64,000 bases of DNA from Agelas oroides (taxonomy: Eukaryota > Porifera > Demospongiae > Agelasida > Agelasidae): the NCBI GenBank assembly GCA_949130485.1, contig OX422195.1:8920029-8984028 (forward strand). The letters run 5' to 3'. The translations under genes were made by a program, and so were the position numbers. This document shows positions 1 to 23,800 of the stretch, piece by piece (position 1 is the stretch's first letter; each line of letters begins with the position of its first letter). The notes under the pieces were generated by a model that saw only the letters and a list, made by a program, of their open reading frames with translations, did not search any database and was not told where the DNA came from.

Positions 1-3
1 AAC

Positions 4-166
4 TCCATTATGGTTTCTACGACTACCACCATCTGGACAGTATGACATAGGCAATCAGCAGTGAATATGCTTAACATGAAGCCATTCTAGGTGCTAGTGT
101 ACAGCTTACACTATTCACAGCTGATTGCCTACATCATACTGTCCAGGTGGTATAGAACCATTATGG
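4..166. repeat. Fold-back (inverted-repeat) element
   Basis: The first about 55 bases (ccattatggtttctac, then the stretch around ctggacagtatga and ggcaatcag) return as a diverged reverse complement at about 111-166. About 50 bases of unique sequence lie between. This looks like a small MITE-like element or the remains of one. The left end could continue outside the window. No open frame is present. Confidence 0.7.
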
Positions 167-334
167 TACACTTACTGTGACCTACATTCTGTGAAATCAT
201 AAGACCACTTTGTGACTATACTCCATATAGCACATGCAATTGGCAAGACTTGGAAACCCCCCTTCCCTCTTGCAGAAGAAGGTATGGCCATGTAAAACTA
301 CCTGCACTATGAGACACGCCCCTGCTCTGCTCAC

Positions 335-3300
335 CTGGTTGTCATCCTTCCGGAAGAACTTGAGTGTTGGGAAGCCTTGGACCTGGATCTCTTCCACCTC
401 GTTCTTGGTGGAGTCCATCTTAGCAATCACTACATTTTCATCACCCTTAAAGTGCTCTCCCAACTGATCCCAGATTGGAGCCAGCTGCTTGCAGTGGCCA
501 CACCATGGGGCATCTGGGGAGTGAGTGAGTGTGTGTGAGGGGGGGTGGTGTGTGGAGGGAGGGGGAGTGTGTGTGAGGGGGGGTGGTGGCAGTGTGGGAG
601 AGTGTGTGCACTTAGCGCAGTGAAAGATATCTCCAGTGGTCCTTGTCTACATCAATGTTCTACATTTTCTAGTAGACAGGTTTCACAAAGGTCATTGGGC
701 TGCCATTTGTGGTACTTACAGAATTCCACAAAGACGTGTTTACTCTTATCAAAGACCACATCGTGAAAGTTCTTTCCGACCAAAATCTTCACTGGTTTTG
801 CATTCCAGTCGTCAGGAATGTCTTCTGTGTTTAGGTGTGCCTGTGTGATGTGTGTGGTGTGTATGTGTGTGGTGTATGTGTGATGTGTGGTGTGATGTGT
901 GTGTGTACGTGCAAGTAAGGATATGAACAGACCTGATGCAGGGTTGTACGGTTATCACCACCCACCACCCACACCTCACCATGTATACCTCCACCATGCA
1001 CACCCTCACCCCACCACCCACACACCTCCACCATGCACACCCTCACCCCACCACCCACCTTCAGTTTCCCATCCAAATACTCCTGAATCCAAGGCTTCAG
1101 CTTTGCGGCATCAAGGTCGTTGAAGTCGGGCACAAATTTCTTCATGTCCTCGGCCAGGTTGATGAGTCGTGAGGTGGGTACTCCATCCTCCTCAATACCA
1201 AAGAACTCGGTGATACGAGAAGAGTCTTCGTCATCTGTGTCAATGTGTACTACCAGTACCTGTGTGCGTGTGTGTATTGTGTGTGTGTGTGTGTGTGTGT
1301 GCGTGTGCGTGTGCGTGTGTGTGTGTGTATGTGCATGTGTGTGTGTGTGTGTGCGTGCGTGTGCGTGTGTGTGTGTATGTGCATGTGTGTGTGTGTGTGA
1401 ATGTGTGTGTGTGCATGTGTGTGTGTGTGTGAATGTGTGTGTGTATGTATGAGTGTGCGTGTGTGTGTGTGTGTGTGTGTGTATGTGCATGTGTGTGTGA
1501 ATGTGAGTGTGTGTGTGTGCATTGTGTGTGTGTGTGAATGTGAGTGTGTGTATGTATGAGTGTGCGTGTGTGTGTGTGTGTGTATGAATGTGAGTGTGTG
1601 TGGTGTGTGTGCGTGTGTGTGTGTGTGCATGTGTGTGTGTGTGCATGTGTGTGTGTGTGGTGTGTGTGCGTGTGTGTGTGTGTGTGCATGTGTGTGTGTG
1701 TGCATGTGTGTGTGTGTGCATGTGTGTGTGTGTATGTATGAGTGTGCGTGTGCACACAAAGAAATGAAGATGAGAAGACAGTCGCATGCCAACATTTATA
1801 GGTGCTAATATCTGATCACAATGCACCATTCTCTATCAGCCTCGAGAAACCTGGCTACAGAGGCCATTTTTGGCACGTGTGCTGTCTGGGAGACGAACAG
1901 TTTAGTCTGGAGCCAGTTCGTACACCCTCCTGCAACTGGCAGCCAAACATGTTGCTGTCTAGTTTACAAGGGAAGGGAGAAAGGGTGGAAGGTGGAAAGA
2001 GAGAGAAGGGGAGAAGGGTGGAAGAGGAAGGGGAGAGGGAAGAGAGAAAGGAGAGAGGAAGCTAGCAAAGCCACTTGCTGACCTTTCCCTTGAACGCAGT
2101 GCCTATGTCCCTGAGATTGGTCATGATGGTTTCGTAGTTATCAGCCTCACCAGAGAAGAAAGCCAGCAGATGGGTCTTGAGATTACCACCAAAGATCTTG
2201 GGAGCCGTCTGCAAGTGAGAGAGACAGAGGTTACATGTGAGAAGAGGCCTCAGGTGACAGTATACAAGAATACACAGAGAGTGTACAAAGGTATGTAGAG
2301 CATGGGAACGTCATACCTCGTCTGAGAACTTGGTGACCAGTGGCAGCTGTTCTGTGAGGACAAAGTTCACAATCTCTTCCGTGGTGTACTCCCCAGAGAA
2401 CACAGCTCGACCACTGTCAAACTGGGTGAGGGGGAGAGGGAGAGAGAAGAGAGGATGAGGGAGAAGAAAGAATGAGTGATGGGTGGGGTGAAGGAGGAGA
2501 GAGGAAGACATCAGCCTTAATCTCATCAACATGCTTCAGTGAGACCCAACAAACCCACACAAGACCTATACACCCAAACACTGAAGACTTCTTCCCCAAA
2601 ACAACCCCCCCTCCCTACAAACACACAATACACCCCACACCTCCACACCCACACATCCGCACACACCCACCTGCTTAAACAAAATAATGCTGTCAAACTT
2701 TGCATCCAGTGCATCCGCCACTTCCTTCAAAGAGGTGATCCCGAAAGTAACACTATCCTGCGTATCAGCTGCTGAGATGAAAGCGTTGGCAGCATCCGAC
2801 TCTCCATCTTTGAAGAAGCCGACTACCACAACGTCGTCTTTCTTGGTGAATGCACGAGCATCCTCAACTGTGGTCAGTTCCTGGGCGGGAGGTCCCGTCC
2901 TCTTCTTCAACCAGTTCACAATCTCTGCTGCAGTACGACCACCTGTGGGTATCATGAGCAAGGAACAAGGAGGAACTGAGCTCTTGGACATGGGTAAAAA
3001 TTATCAAGTTCAGGAAGTGACAGCTACTTCATACAAACTGTACACCACAAGAAAGGCTCTTCAAACTCAAATAACAATTCAGGATTCACATAACAATACG
3101 AACTAGACGGCTATAGCTTCCCTACTACAAGACAAAGCCTCTTACCGCCATATTCAACTTCATTGCCACTCTTGTAGAACTTGAGGGTGGGGTAGCCACG
3201 GACACCATGTGCCTGGGCTAGCTCATTCTCCTCTGTTGCATCCACCTTAGCCAATCGGATTTCAGAGCCTTCTTCCTTCAGCTGGGTTGCTGCCTTTGCG

Positions 3301-3757
3301 TACTCTGGAGCCAACGCCTTGCAGTGTCCGCACCAGGGGGCATCTGCATCGTGTGTGTGTCCAAGTGGGGGAGGGGGGCACACAAAAGGCACTTGATCAA
3401 GTAGTGTCGTGTCGCATATATGTACATACAAATTAAGTACATGTGTAGGCCAATAAGAGCTGCATAAAAAAATATCTACGGATGCATATTCATTCAATTT
3501 AATTGAATCTACATGAATTTCACTAGATCTATATCATTTGCTTACTGCCTGCAAAGTATTAAATTTCTTAGCTTGCCTGCAAAGTATTAAATTTCTTAGC
3601 TGCTCTTGGACTTACAGAACTCTACGAGGATGTACTGGTAAGTTTCTATGGCTTTCTGAAAGTCGTCATTCGTAAGCACCAAAACGTTATCCTCTTCTTC
3701 AAACTTTGCAAACCCCAGCCCCACAAGGGCGACGAGAAACAACAACGCCACGCGCAT
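335..3757 (-). CDS. P4HB: Protein disulfide isomerase (PDIA1/P4HB type), 3' end outside window
   Basis: ER enzyme that forms and rearranges disulfide bonds in secreted proteins. Coding exons, 5' to 3': 3757-3616, 3343-3146, 2942-2671, 2421-2317, 2208-2083, 1259-1059, 840-720 and 513-335. They join in frame to 448 residues. The start codon begins a signal peptide ([17 protein letters not shown]). Domain order is a (WCGHC, exons 1-2), b, b' and a' (WCGHC, exons 7-8). The a' domain has [11 protein letters not shown] and FPTLKFF as in animal PDIA1. The C-terminal tail and ER-retention signal must lie left of position 335. In both thioredoxin domains a phase-1 intron splits the Tyr codon just before APWCGHC, a trace of internal domain duplication. 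Assignment to PDI is very secure; PDIA1 rather than another four-domain paralogue is likely. Confidence 0.95.
1263..1758. repeat. Compound (TG)n microsatellite
   Basis: About 500 bases of TG dinucleotides broken by CG, CA and GAATG variants. It fills most of PDI intron 5 and directly abuts the splice acceptor of exon 6 at 1259. The long Cys/Val and His/Thr reading frames here are artefacts of the repeat. Confidence 0.95.
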
Positions 3758-4288
3758 CTTTGCAACTGTTCCGATCTTGACTTCTGTGAACTTGCAACGG
3801 GACAGCTACCTACATGTGCTTTGCGGAGCTCGTGGTCTTACCTGATTGGTGGAAATGTCTAGCATCTGATTGGTTGGCACAAATAACCTATTATTACGTC
3901 ATCAAGACGATCTGGGAATCCCCTTTTCTGGAGACGCTGGCGACACGCCCCCTTCAAGAAAGCGTCTACGATCTCTGTCAATTCAACACATCTCGGTCAA
4001 GTCAGGTATGTTGTGACGTACTGAAAGTAAATATAAAGTAGTAGAAGTGTGTTCAGGATACAAGTTTACACTGACCCGACCCCAAGCCCTAGGCCTAGGT
4101 GTAAAAATACTCCGTCTAGCTTCATTTTGCAAGCATAAAGCTTTGTTGATTGATCTGATCTCTAGATGTTGTTGTCACTTTGGTTGGCGTCCTTCTCCGT
4201 TGCAGTCAGGCTTCTTTGACTCAGCTCTCACAGAAGTACTGCAGAATCTCAATTGTATATACCCCTTCAAGGAGAGCGCCCATCCATC
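3758..4288. promoter_or_regulatory. Divergent intergenic region between PDI and FAM234-like genes
   Basis: This stretch separates the PDI start codon on the minus strand from the ATG at 4289 on the plus strand. It must hold both promoters and 5' UTRs. I see no clear TATA box or other defined site. A pyrimidine-rich stretch before 4289 leaves a 5' UTR intron possible. Confidence 0.4.
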
Positions 4289-6296
4289 ATGTTCCCACTG
4301 CGGAAATACCAGCCTGTCTCCCAGCATACTGACTCAGACTCGGATGGAGACATTGTCCTCTATGCACAGTCCAAGATGACACGAGAGTCGGAGTTTGGGG
4401 GTAGAAAATACGATGAAGAGATTGAACTCAGCCTCCCCACGGTCAAGACCCTGCAACCGTCTCGACACCACCGTCATCTTCGTCACTCCAGAACTCAGTC
4501 CATATTTGCTGTGTGTCTGCTTGTGGTGTTTCTCTGTGTACTTTTGTCTGTTGCCGTGGCAACTATTGTGTTTGGACAGCAGTGGTCCAGTCCTGAGGAC
4601 ACATCGAAGGAGAGTTCGTCATGCATCCATGCCCCTCCACCCACCCCCCTTCCCATTCCTCCATCACCTTCTGCCACAGGTTTAGAACACCTCTCTACTC
4701 CCAGCACATCTGACACAAGCTTGTCACCATCCAGTGACCAACAACCTGACGCTACCTCACCGCCATCCAGCCCCCCACCTACCATACCACCATCCAGCCC
4801 CCCACCTACCATACCACCGTCCAGCCCCCCGCCTACCATACCACCATCCAGCCCCCCACCTACCATACCACCGTCCAGCCCCCCACCTACCATACCACCA
4901 TCCAGCCCACCGACTTTTGAGACACATTCACCGACTGAGCCACTGATAGCCACTGAGTCAACACCTGAGCCACCAGTCGACACTCAAGTACCATCAAGTT
5001 CTGAACTACCAACGGACACTGAAATGCCATCAACCTCTAAAACAGAAAGTGTGACTCAAAGCACTTCAGATATAAACGTCATAATTGCCCCCACAGTTGT
5101 CCCACCCTCCTCCTCCTCCTCCTCACCCTTATCACCAGTGCAAACTGCTACTCAAACAATAACGTCTTCACCCTCTCTCTCCACTCCTCCCTCTTCCCCT
5201 GTCTCCTCTCTCTCATCACCCAACATGACTATCTCGTGGGAGCGTGAATTCTTCCCAGCTGCCACCGAGTGCACCCTGCAACTCTACGACATGAACCAAG
5301 ACGGTACCCTTGATGTGCTCGCAGTGAATGGTTACAGCCAGTGTGCAGTAAAGATTATGGCCTTTGACGGCATCAACGGCAGCACAGTATGGGAGGCAGA
5401 TGTCGACTTTGAAGCATTCGCTGTCAAGTGTGAGCTCGACGTTGACTCGGACGGTGTCAAGGACTGCTTGGCCACAGGAAGATACAGTGGCTTTGTTGCT
5501 CTGAGCGGCCTCAATGGAAGCATTCTCTGGGTTGCTGATCGAAACATCTCCTTTCCCCGATACAACTTCTACTTTCCGTTGATTGTCCATGATTTGGACG
5601 GCGATGGTGTGGACGATCTTGTCAACATCCACGGGGGAGACTCCACCTATAAGGATACAGAGAAGCACAGATCTCCTTCGTTCTTGGTCGTCATTTCTGG
5701 AAGAACAGGGCAAGCGTTAACAGATCGTTTCTTTGTTCCTGATGGCCACGAAAGCTACATGTCACCTGTTCTTTTCTCGTTTGCTGATGGTGCAGAGGTC
5801 ATTCTCTTTGGCACTGGCGGAGAGACCCTTCCAGGGTCGCTGTGGGCCGTGACACTGAGCAGTATCCAAGCTAGAGTACAGGAGTATACTGCCAACAGTC
5901 CAGAGTATGCTAACTACAAAGTGCTACAGAATTACACTAACCATCCATGTGCAGCTGACATGTCGTACGATGAAATTGAAGCACAACGACCTGTGTTTGA
6001 TACCAGTGCATATGACATAGATGCAACCGATTTAGAGTACCCGCCGTTTTCCTCCTGCCCTCGTTGGGGAGAACTGCGGCCAATTTGGAACAAGTACAAC
6101 ATGTGTATGTACGAACTGGTTCGTACGAAGGAGAAGGGAATGATCCTTCCTCCTGTTATTGTGGATATTACTGGTGATGGATTTGATGACCTCGTGGTGT
6201 CGACGTTTGACGGCCGCACCTTGCTGCTGGACGGGAGGAATGGGTCCGCGGTGTGGGAGATATTTCTTCCTGACACTGAGGCATATAGGTGAGGGG

Positions 6297-6333
<37 letters not shown>

Positions 6334-6351
6334 GTGTGTGTGTGCGTGTGT

Positions 6352-6434
<83 letters not shown>

Positions 6435-9064
6435 CTGTGCTACCCTTGTCCACAACCCCAAGCCATGGAAAGCTGGGTGGAGAGCTAGGAACAAGACTAT
6501 GGAGTGCTTGTATTAATTTTGTATATTTGTGTTTTGAGTGCATCTGCAATCCCCCCTCACACCCACAGCCTCCCTGCCCCCTTCTTCTTCAATGAGGACA
6601 GCACTCCAGACCTCCTGGTGCGAGTCAACAAAGGCAACTGGGACAAGTATGACTACTCTTACATGGCCGTCCTGGACGGCAGAGACGGTAGGGAGCTATG
6701 GACGCTCAACTCCACCCAAACTGGGATGATGTCCGGACTCTCCATCGCTTCTGACACACATGGGTGGGACGCAGCTGTCTTCTTAAGCATTGGTACACCC
6801 CCAGACGATGGTTCCGAATACCCATGGGTGTTCAATGGTACTGCATCAGATTCCCATTCTAGTAATGAAATGGAACAGGGTCCAGACAGGTCTAAAACTG
6901 TTTCTGGTGGTTTGGGAGTGGGACCCAAAGACCCAGCTGATACACAAGGAAGCCAGAAACTCACATCACAGCAGAGAGTAGGCAGAGGGGAAGGTGGAAA
7001 TGCTCCTGCTAGCAGACCTAGAGTGGCACGGTATTCCTCAGACTCAGCCCGATGTACCCGAGTTTATTTTGAAGGTCCTGGGTCGAAGGTGTGTCGTTGG
7101 TATGAGTGGCTGGTGGATGGTGAGGGTAGGCCATTTGTAAGAGTGAAGAGACATGGGGATGATGATGATGGTGATGGTGAGGCTATGGAGGATGGTGATG
7201 AGGGGGAGGAGAGTGGAGGAGGGAGAGATGGTGAGTTACAGCCACATTCCATGCATGCACCCTGTATCTGGAATGGAATACTCCTCACATACATGCACAC
7301 ATTTTCTCGTGCTGATGCACAAACACTTCCATATACATGTATCTCTCTCTCTCTCTCATACACAACATGCACACTTCATTTCCATTTAGTGCACATAGGG
7401 AGCCTTGTAAACCTACAGTGTTACAATGTGCCCCACTGAGGCACAGCACAGATGATTCTCCCTCTCTCTTTTCCTCTTTCTCTCCCTCTTTCTCTCCCTC
7501 CCTCTCTCCCCCCTCCCTCTCTCCCTCTCCCTCCCTCTCTCTCTCGCACACATAGTGGTTGACTACAGCAATGACTTCATTCAGCAGTCTTTGACAATCT
7601 ACGACCCTCCTGGGTTGTGGGATTCCACGCCAACAGACCACTTCCCTGACCCCACCACGCAGCTGGATGCATTCCTACACTACTGCAACCATAGCCGAGA
7701 GCATCTCACAAGCTTCCTCTACCTCGTCACACGAGAGATGGTGGAGGGAGGGGAGAGGGACGTCAAACCACTGATCACACACGGCCCCTTTGTTTACAGT
7801 AAGCTATTTGTCAACCTGAACAGTACCATTATTGTTTACAGTAAGCTATTTGTCAACCTGAACAGTACCATTATTTGTAAGGAGAGAGTTGCTAACATAG
7901 CCTCATTTCCAGAGCCTGATAACTAAAAAGCTGGCGTGTCATCGTTCATGTCATCATGGACAAAACTCTCTTTGGTTGAGGGGAGAGGGAACGGGGCTAC
8001 TTCAATAATTAGTGGAGCAGCTGTTTCTCATTAGCATGTACTACAAGCGTAGCTTCATTCCCAGGCCACACCCAGTTTTTTGTTTGCATGTCCTTTGCAT
8101 GTCGGGGAGGGGATACTCTATATTATGGTGTACTATTATAGTATACTGACATGGTATACTGACATGGTATACTGACATGGTATACTGACACGGTATACTG
8201 ACACGGTATACTGACACGGTATACTGACACATGTATGTTAACCTGAACAGTACGTACCATTTGTAAGGAGAGAGTTGCTAACATAGCCTCATTCCCAGAG
8301 CCTGATAACATTCACGGTAAAAGCTGGCGTGTCATCATTCATGTCATCATGTAAGGACAAAACTAACTTTAGTTGAGGAGAGAACCTGGCCTGGGAACGA
8401 GGCTACTTCAAAGTTGTGTTGGATTCACTTGACTGACCCTTCAATGGTGCAGCTAGCTGTTTCTCATTAACATGTACTACAAGTATAGCTTCATTCCCAT
8501 GCTATACAACCAGTTTTTTGTTTGCATGTCAGGGATACTCTATATTATGGTATACTAATATAGTATAGTATACTGACATGGTATACTATGAGGTCTCTCT
8601 ATTCAGTTCCAGCACCATCCAGTGACGACGAGCCACCACCACACCCTCACGAGGTCCCACCCACTGATGCCCAGCCCACCAGGAACAAGCGCCACGGAAT
8701 GAGTAAACCCCAAAAAAACTGGGAGACAAATGATTACAAACACATACGCTGCGACCGCATTGAGGGGCCATCCATGATCCCAGCCACGCCCACCATTGGA
8801 GATTTGGATGGAGACGGAAGATTAGAAGTAGCGTATGTCATGTTGTGGGGGTCACTAGGAGGTGAAACTTTTGCCATGCCCCCCAAACTCCTCATCAAGA
8901 CATTTACATTAGAAGACCGTTTTGTGGAAGTGTATGGGAGAGGAGTGGTCGACTTTTCCCGGTTTCTCCCAATTAGGCAGCAGCCTTGGACTCGGTACAT
9001 GGGAGCCCGGGGAGATAATGTCTTCCGAGAGGCAGGCAGACCCAGAAGTAGTCATGTGATGTAG
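4289..9064 (+). CDS. Type II membrane protein with FG-GAP/VCBS-like repeats (FAM234-like)
   Basis: Exons 4289-6288, 6569-7230, 7556-7798 and 8607-9064 join in frame to 1120 residues. The ATG at 4289 (MFPLRKYQ) is the first in frame. The N-terminal cytoplasmic tail runs to about residue 70. One helix follows (IFAVCLLVVFLCVLLSVAVA), then a long Ser/Thr/Pro stalk with a 9-residue repeat. The ectodomain has Asp-rich calcium-loop motifs typical of FG-GAP/VCBS repeats: DMNQDGTLDVL, DVDSDGVKDCL, DLDGDGVDDL, DITGDGFDDL and, in exon 4, DLDGDGRLEV. It carries many Asn-X-Ser/Thr sites. Exon 2 also encodes an acidic low-complexity stretch near 7150-7220. The architecture matches the FAM234/ITFG3 family, though the stalk makes it about twice the usual length. 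Function is unknown; a cell-surface role is inferred. The exact orthologue is uncertain. Confidence 0.82.
4768..4912 (+). repeat. In-frame 27-bp tandem repeat in the stalk
   Basis: Five to six near-identical copies of a 27-base unit encode Ser-Ser-Pro-Pro-Pro-Thr-Ile-Pro-Pro within the extracellular stalk of the FAM234-like protein. Copies differ only by silent A/G changes, so copy number has probably changed recently. Confidence 0.9.
6297..6434. repeat. (TG)n microsatellite
   Basis: Nearly pure TG repeat in intron 1 of the FAM234-like gene, starting about 10 bases after the splice donor at 6289. Confidence 0.95.
7791..7876 (+). repeat. 42-bp tandem duplication containing a splice donor
   Basis: The end of exon 3 (TGTTTACA followed by GTAAGC) and 34 following bases are repeated exactly 42 bases downstream. 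This gives two donors, GT at 7799 and GT at 7841. Use of the second would add 14 in-frame residues including an Asn-Ser-Thr glycosylation site. Confidence 0.85.
7840..8590 (+). repeat. Segmental tandem duplication plus 13-bp repeat in intron 3
   Basis: About 330 bases of intron 3 (from GTCAACCTGAACAGTACC through the TATGGTATACT region) occur twice, roughly 7850-8150 and 8237-8585. Between them about eight copies of a 13-base unit (ggtatactgacac/atg) run from 8142 to 8232. The inner parts also carry one of the dispersed hairpin elements (ends at 8282 and 8406). Confidence 0.8.
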
Positions 9065-9399
9065 CGTCTAACAAGCATCTTTTGAAAACTATGTCATGTT
9101 TTTTTATTTTTGTCTCATCACCATTTTGTGTAGTCTCATTCCCAAACTGATCTGGAATGGGGCCAGAACAAGGCACCACTGTTCACATGGTAACAACATT
9201 ATGTATTAACTTTCATGTTGCATAATATAACAAAATGTTAACTGCACAGCAGTATACTTTTATATAAAAACATCATACAATTATACAATACAATTATAAA
9301 GACTCATATTATATATACACAATACATAACACCTGTGATATAGTTGAGTACACACATAAGTAGGTACATGTTGAATGGTGAACTGAATATATTGTGGCG
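9065..9399. other. Convergent 3' intergenic region
   Basis: AT-rich stretch between the stop of the FAM234-like gene on the plus strand and the stop of the EPAC gene on the minus strand. It presumably holds both 3' UTRs. I could not place a confident AATAAA signal for either. Confidence 0.5.
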
Positions 9400-20648
<11,249 letters not shown>

Positions 20649-20872
20649 CACGATCTCAATCGATCTCAACTCACAAATTCAGTCTTGCAAAAAAGTCAAC
20701 TAAAGCTAAAACAACGATTACACGTGTTACGTGCAATTATAAACAAGCGAAATCAGCACGTAAACATTCAATTAATTTCGTGTGGGCGTGGTCGCAAACA
20801 GTGATTACCCAATTAAATTGTAGTACATGTATATAAAAATTTCACTCCATAATATTGGCACAATATAGCTAT
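20649..20872. other. Short intergenic region upstream of EPAC
   Basis: Only 224 bases separate the EPAC start codon from the SNX14 stop codon on the same strand. The EPAC promoter must lie here or inside the SNX14 3' region. I see no defined element; AT content rises toward the SNX14 stop. Confidence 0.4.
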
Positions 20873-23800
20873 TTATATGCTGCCATCGGGGCTGGTTTCG
20901 GTGGGTAGGTCTCCGTCAAGTTCAGGAAACAGCTCCAATACTATGATGTCCAGCAATGTGAAAAATAGCTGTGTGTGTGTGTGTGTGTGGGTGGGTGGTA
21001 AGACATGAGCTTCATGTAGACACACAGGAAACAGAGGCTTGTACCAAGGCCACATTGGAGAACATCATAAGGCACTCTTGCCTCCTCCCATGTGACCTGG
21101 CTGTGACCCAAGAGGGCTGAGTCTGGAATACAAGACTCATGTGGTTCGGTGTTAGGCTGGCCAGCTAGCTGACCTGTTTGTTGAGCTGGTGACACTGGAG
21201 GCCTTCAAAGAGCAGCAGGGTTCCCTCTCGAAACTCCTCCTCACCAATCCCTTTTACCAGCAAGGAGGGTGGGTAAGTGAGCAGCCGACCAAGGGCAGCC
21301 TGCCGCCTTACATACTTCTCATCCTCCGTCCTAATATGGCACGTAGCATCATAATGAATACTAGCATAGATTATACCTAATGAATTAGATCACTATTTAG
21401 TGTAACTTAGCACATAAATGGTAGTGTGTGGTTTCCTATAGATTATGCAACAGGCTTCCAAGCTCAGTGAGATTCCACACCAAATATGGTATAACTCCTT
21501 ATTAGCTATTGTCTGAGGGACACACTATCACAATAACCCTTTACAATAACCATACATTAACAGAATTCTCTAAGGGTTAAACTTTAGCCCAGTTCCCTTC
21601 CACTCTCTGTATTTGCCAACACAGGCATAAATGAAGCAGGGTACGTAGGCTTGGGGACGAGACAATTACGTCGGACAAACTTTAGCTCTGTTCCCTGGCT
21701 TGCTCCTGGTTTCTATGTACTATTGTCAAAGTAAACAAGGACTAGGAAACGAGGTCAACCTGGGAACAAGGCTATTTAGACAAACTTGAGCCCTGTTCCC
21801 AGGCCTATTTCACTTCCGAGTAATGCAAACTGAATAATAGTAATGAGGTAGGCCTGGGAACGAGACTATCGCAGACAAAACAACCACATACCTTGGAGGG
21901 TCTTTGTTGAAAAACAAATTATCTGTAATGTAGAGAAAAGATTGGTAGTCTCATTACAGTATCATTGTCAGACCATCAGACCCGTCTATGTTTCACTGCT
22001 TGTACGTAGTTGTACAAAACTAGCCTCTCGCATGCCACACCCATTTACGAAGGACATGAAGGGGTGTGGCTTATGAGACTACCATGAAGCAGGGTGACAG
22101 TCTGACAATAAAGTTATCATGCTGGAAATACTAAACATGAAACATATTTCATGCACGCTTCACTATAGTCTCATTCCCAGGCTCTTGTGTACGAGAGTCT
22201 GGGAACGAGACTAGCTTCACTATTGCAACCCCTGTCTTCCAGTTACCCCAGTGCAACTGGAAATACGCCCTGCGCACGTGCAGTGAGTGACTTGGTGTAA
22301 CATCAAAGGTCTCTCAGTGAGATGTGATTTGTTGATTGTTTCATGGACAGTATTTCCAGCAGGGTAAGAACCTAATGCCAAGCCTGAGAGCGAGGCTACG
22401 TACTGATTTAGCCTTGTGCCCCTCCTCGTACACATGGAGCCTGGGAGCGAGGCTACGCACTGATTTAGCCTTGTCCCTCCTCGTACACATGGAGCCTGGG
22501 AGCGAGACTACGCACTGATTTAGCCTTGTGCCCCTCCTCGTACACATGGAGCCTGGGAGCGAGGCTAACACTGATTTAGCCTTGTTCCTCCTCGTACACA
22601 TGGAGCCTGGGAGCGAGGCTACGTACTGATTTAGCCTCGTCCCTCCTCGTACACATGGAGCCTGGGAGCGAGGCTAACACTGATTTAGCCTCGTCCCTCC
22701 TCGTACACATGGAGCCTGGGAGCGAGGCTACGTACTGATTTAGCCTCGTCCCTCCTCGTACACATGGAGCCTGGGAGCGAGGCTACGCACTGATTTAGCC
22801 TTGTCCCTCCTCGCACACATGGAGCCTGGGAGCGAGGCTAACACTGATTTAGCCTTGTTCCTCCTCGTACACATGGAGCCTGAGAGCGAGGCTACGTACT
22901 GATTTAGCCTCGTCCCTCCTCGTACACATGGAGCCTGAGAGCGAGGCTACGTACTGATTTAGCCTCGTCCCTCCTCGTACACATGGAGCCTGAGAGCGAG
23001 GCTATGCACTGATTTAGCCTTGTTCCTCCTCGTACACATGGAGCCTGGGAGCGAGGCTACGCACTGATTTAGCCTTGTCCCTCCTCGTACACATGGAGCC
23101 TGAGAGCGAGACTACGTACTGATTTAGCCTTGTCCCTCCTCGTACACATGGAGCCTGAGAGCGAGGCTACGTACTGATTTAGCCTCGTCCCTCCTCGTAC
23201 ACATGGAGCCTGGGAGCGAGGCTAACACTGATTTAGCCTTGTTCCTCCTCGTACACATGGAGCCTGGGAGCGAGGCTACGCACTGATTTAGCCTCGTCCC
23301 TCCTCGTACACATGGAGCCTGAGAGCGAGGCTACGCACTGATTTAGCCTTGTCCCTCCTCGTACACATGGAGCCTGAGAGCGAGACTACGTACTGATTTA
23401 GCCTTGTCCCTCCTCGTACACATGGAGCCTGAGAGCGAGGCTACGCACTGATTTAGCCTTGTTCCCTCCTCGTACACATGGAGCCTGGGAGCGAGGCTAA
23501 CACTGAAGTGGACACACCAGCCAGTTACCACCCTCCATACCTCGTAGCAGGTGAATGAGTTCCACTACGTTCGTCTCATCCTCCATCAGAGACACCTTGT
23601 GGGCTATGAAACTGCATGTGAGGAGGAGGAGAGAAGAGGGAGAGGGGGGAAGGGGGGAGGACTATACCACAAATATGGAGGACATGCTGGACATGATGCT
23701 CTTATGCAGAGAGATAAGTAGATATACTCGGATGGACCTCCTGTTCACCTTACTCTACACGGTGAGTACCAAAGTATTTTGTTGCCATGCAACTAGTGAC

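Noticed and set aside
1240..1829. Long His/Thr and Cys/Val reading frames
   Set aside because: Products of the TG/CA microsatellite in PDI intron 5; only the segment overlapping exon 6 is coding.
4495..4983. Minus-strand Gly-rich frame of 162 codons
   Set aside because: Shadow of the 27-bp repeat in the FAM234-like stalk; the plus frame has the domains and splice signals.
6159..6595. Plus-strand Cys/Val frames
   Set aside because: Read through the TG run in intron 1 of the FAM234-like gene.
22336..23531. Possible CRISPR-like regular repeat array
   Set aside because: Units are contiguous with no unique spacers and the context is a eukaryotic intron, so it is a minisatellite.
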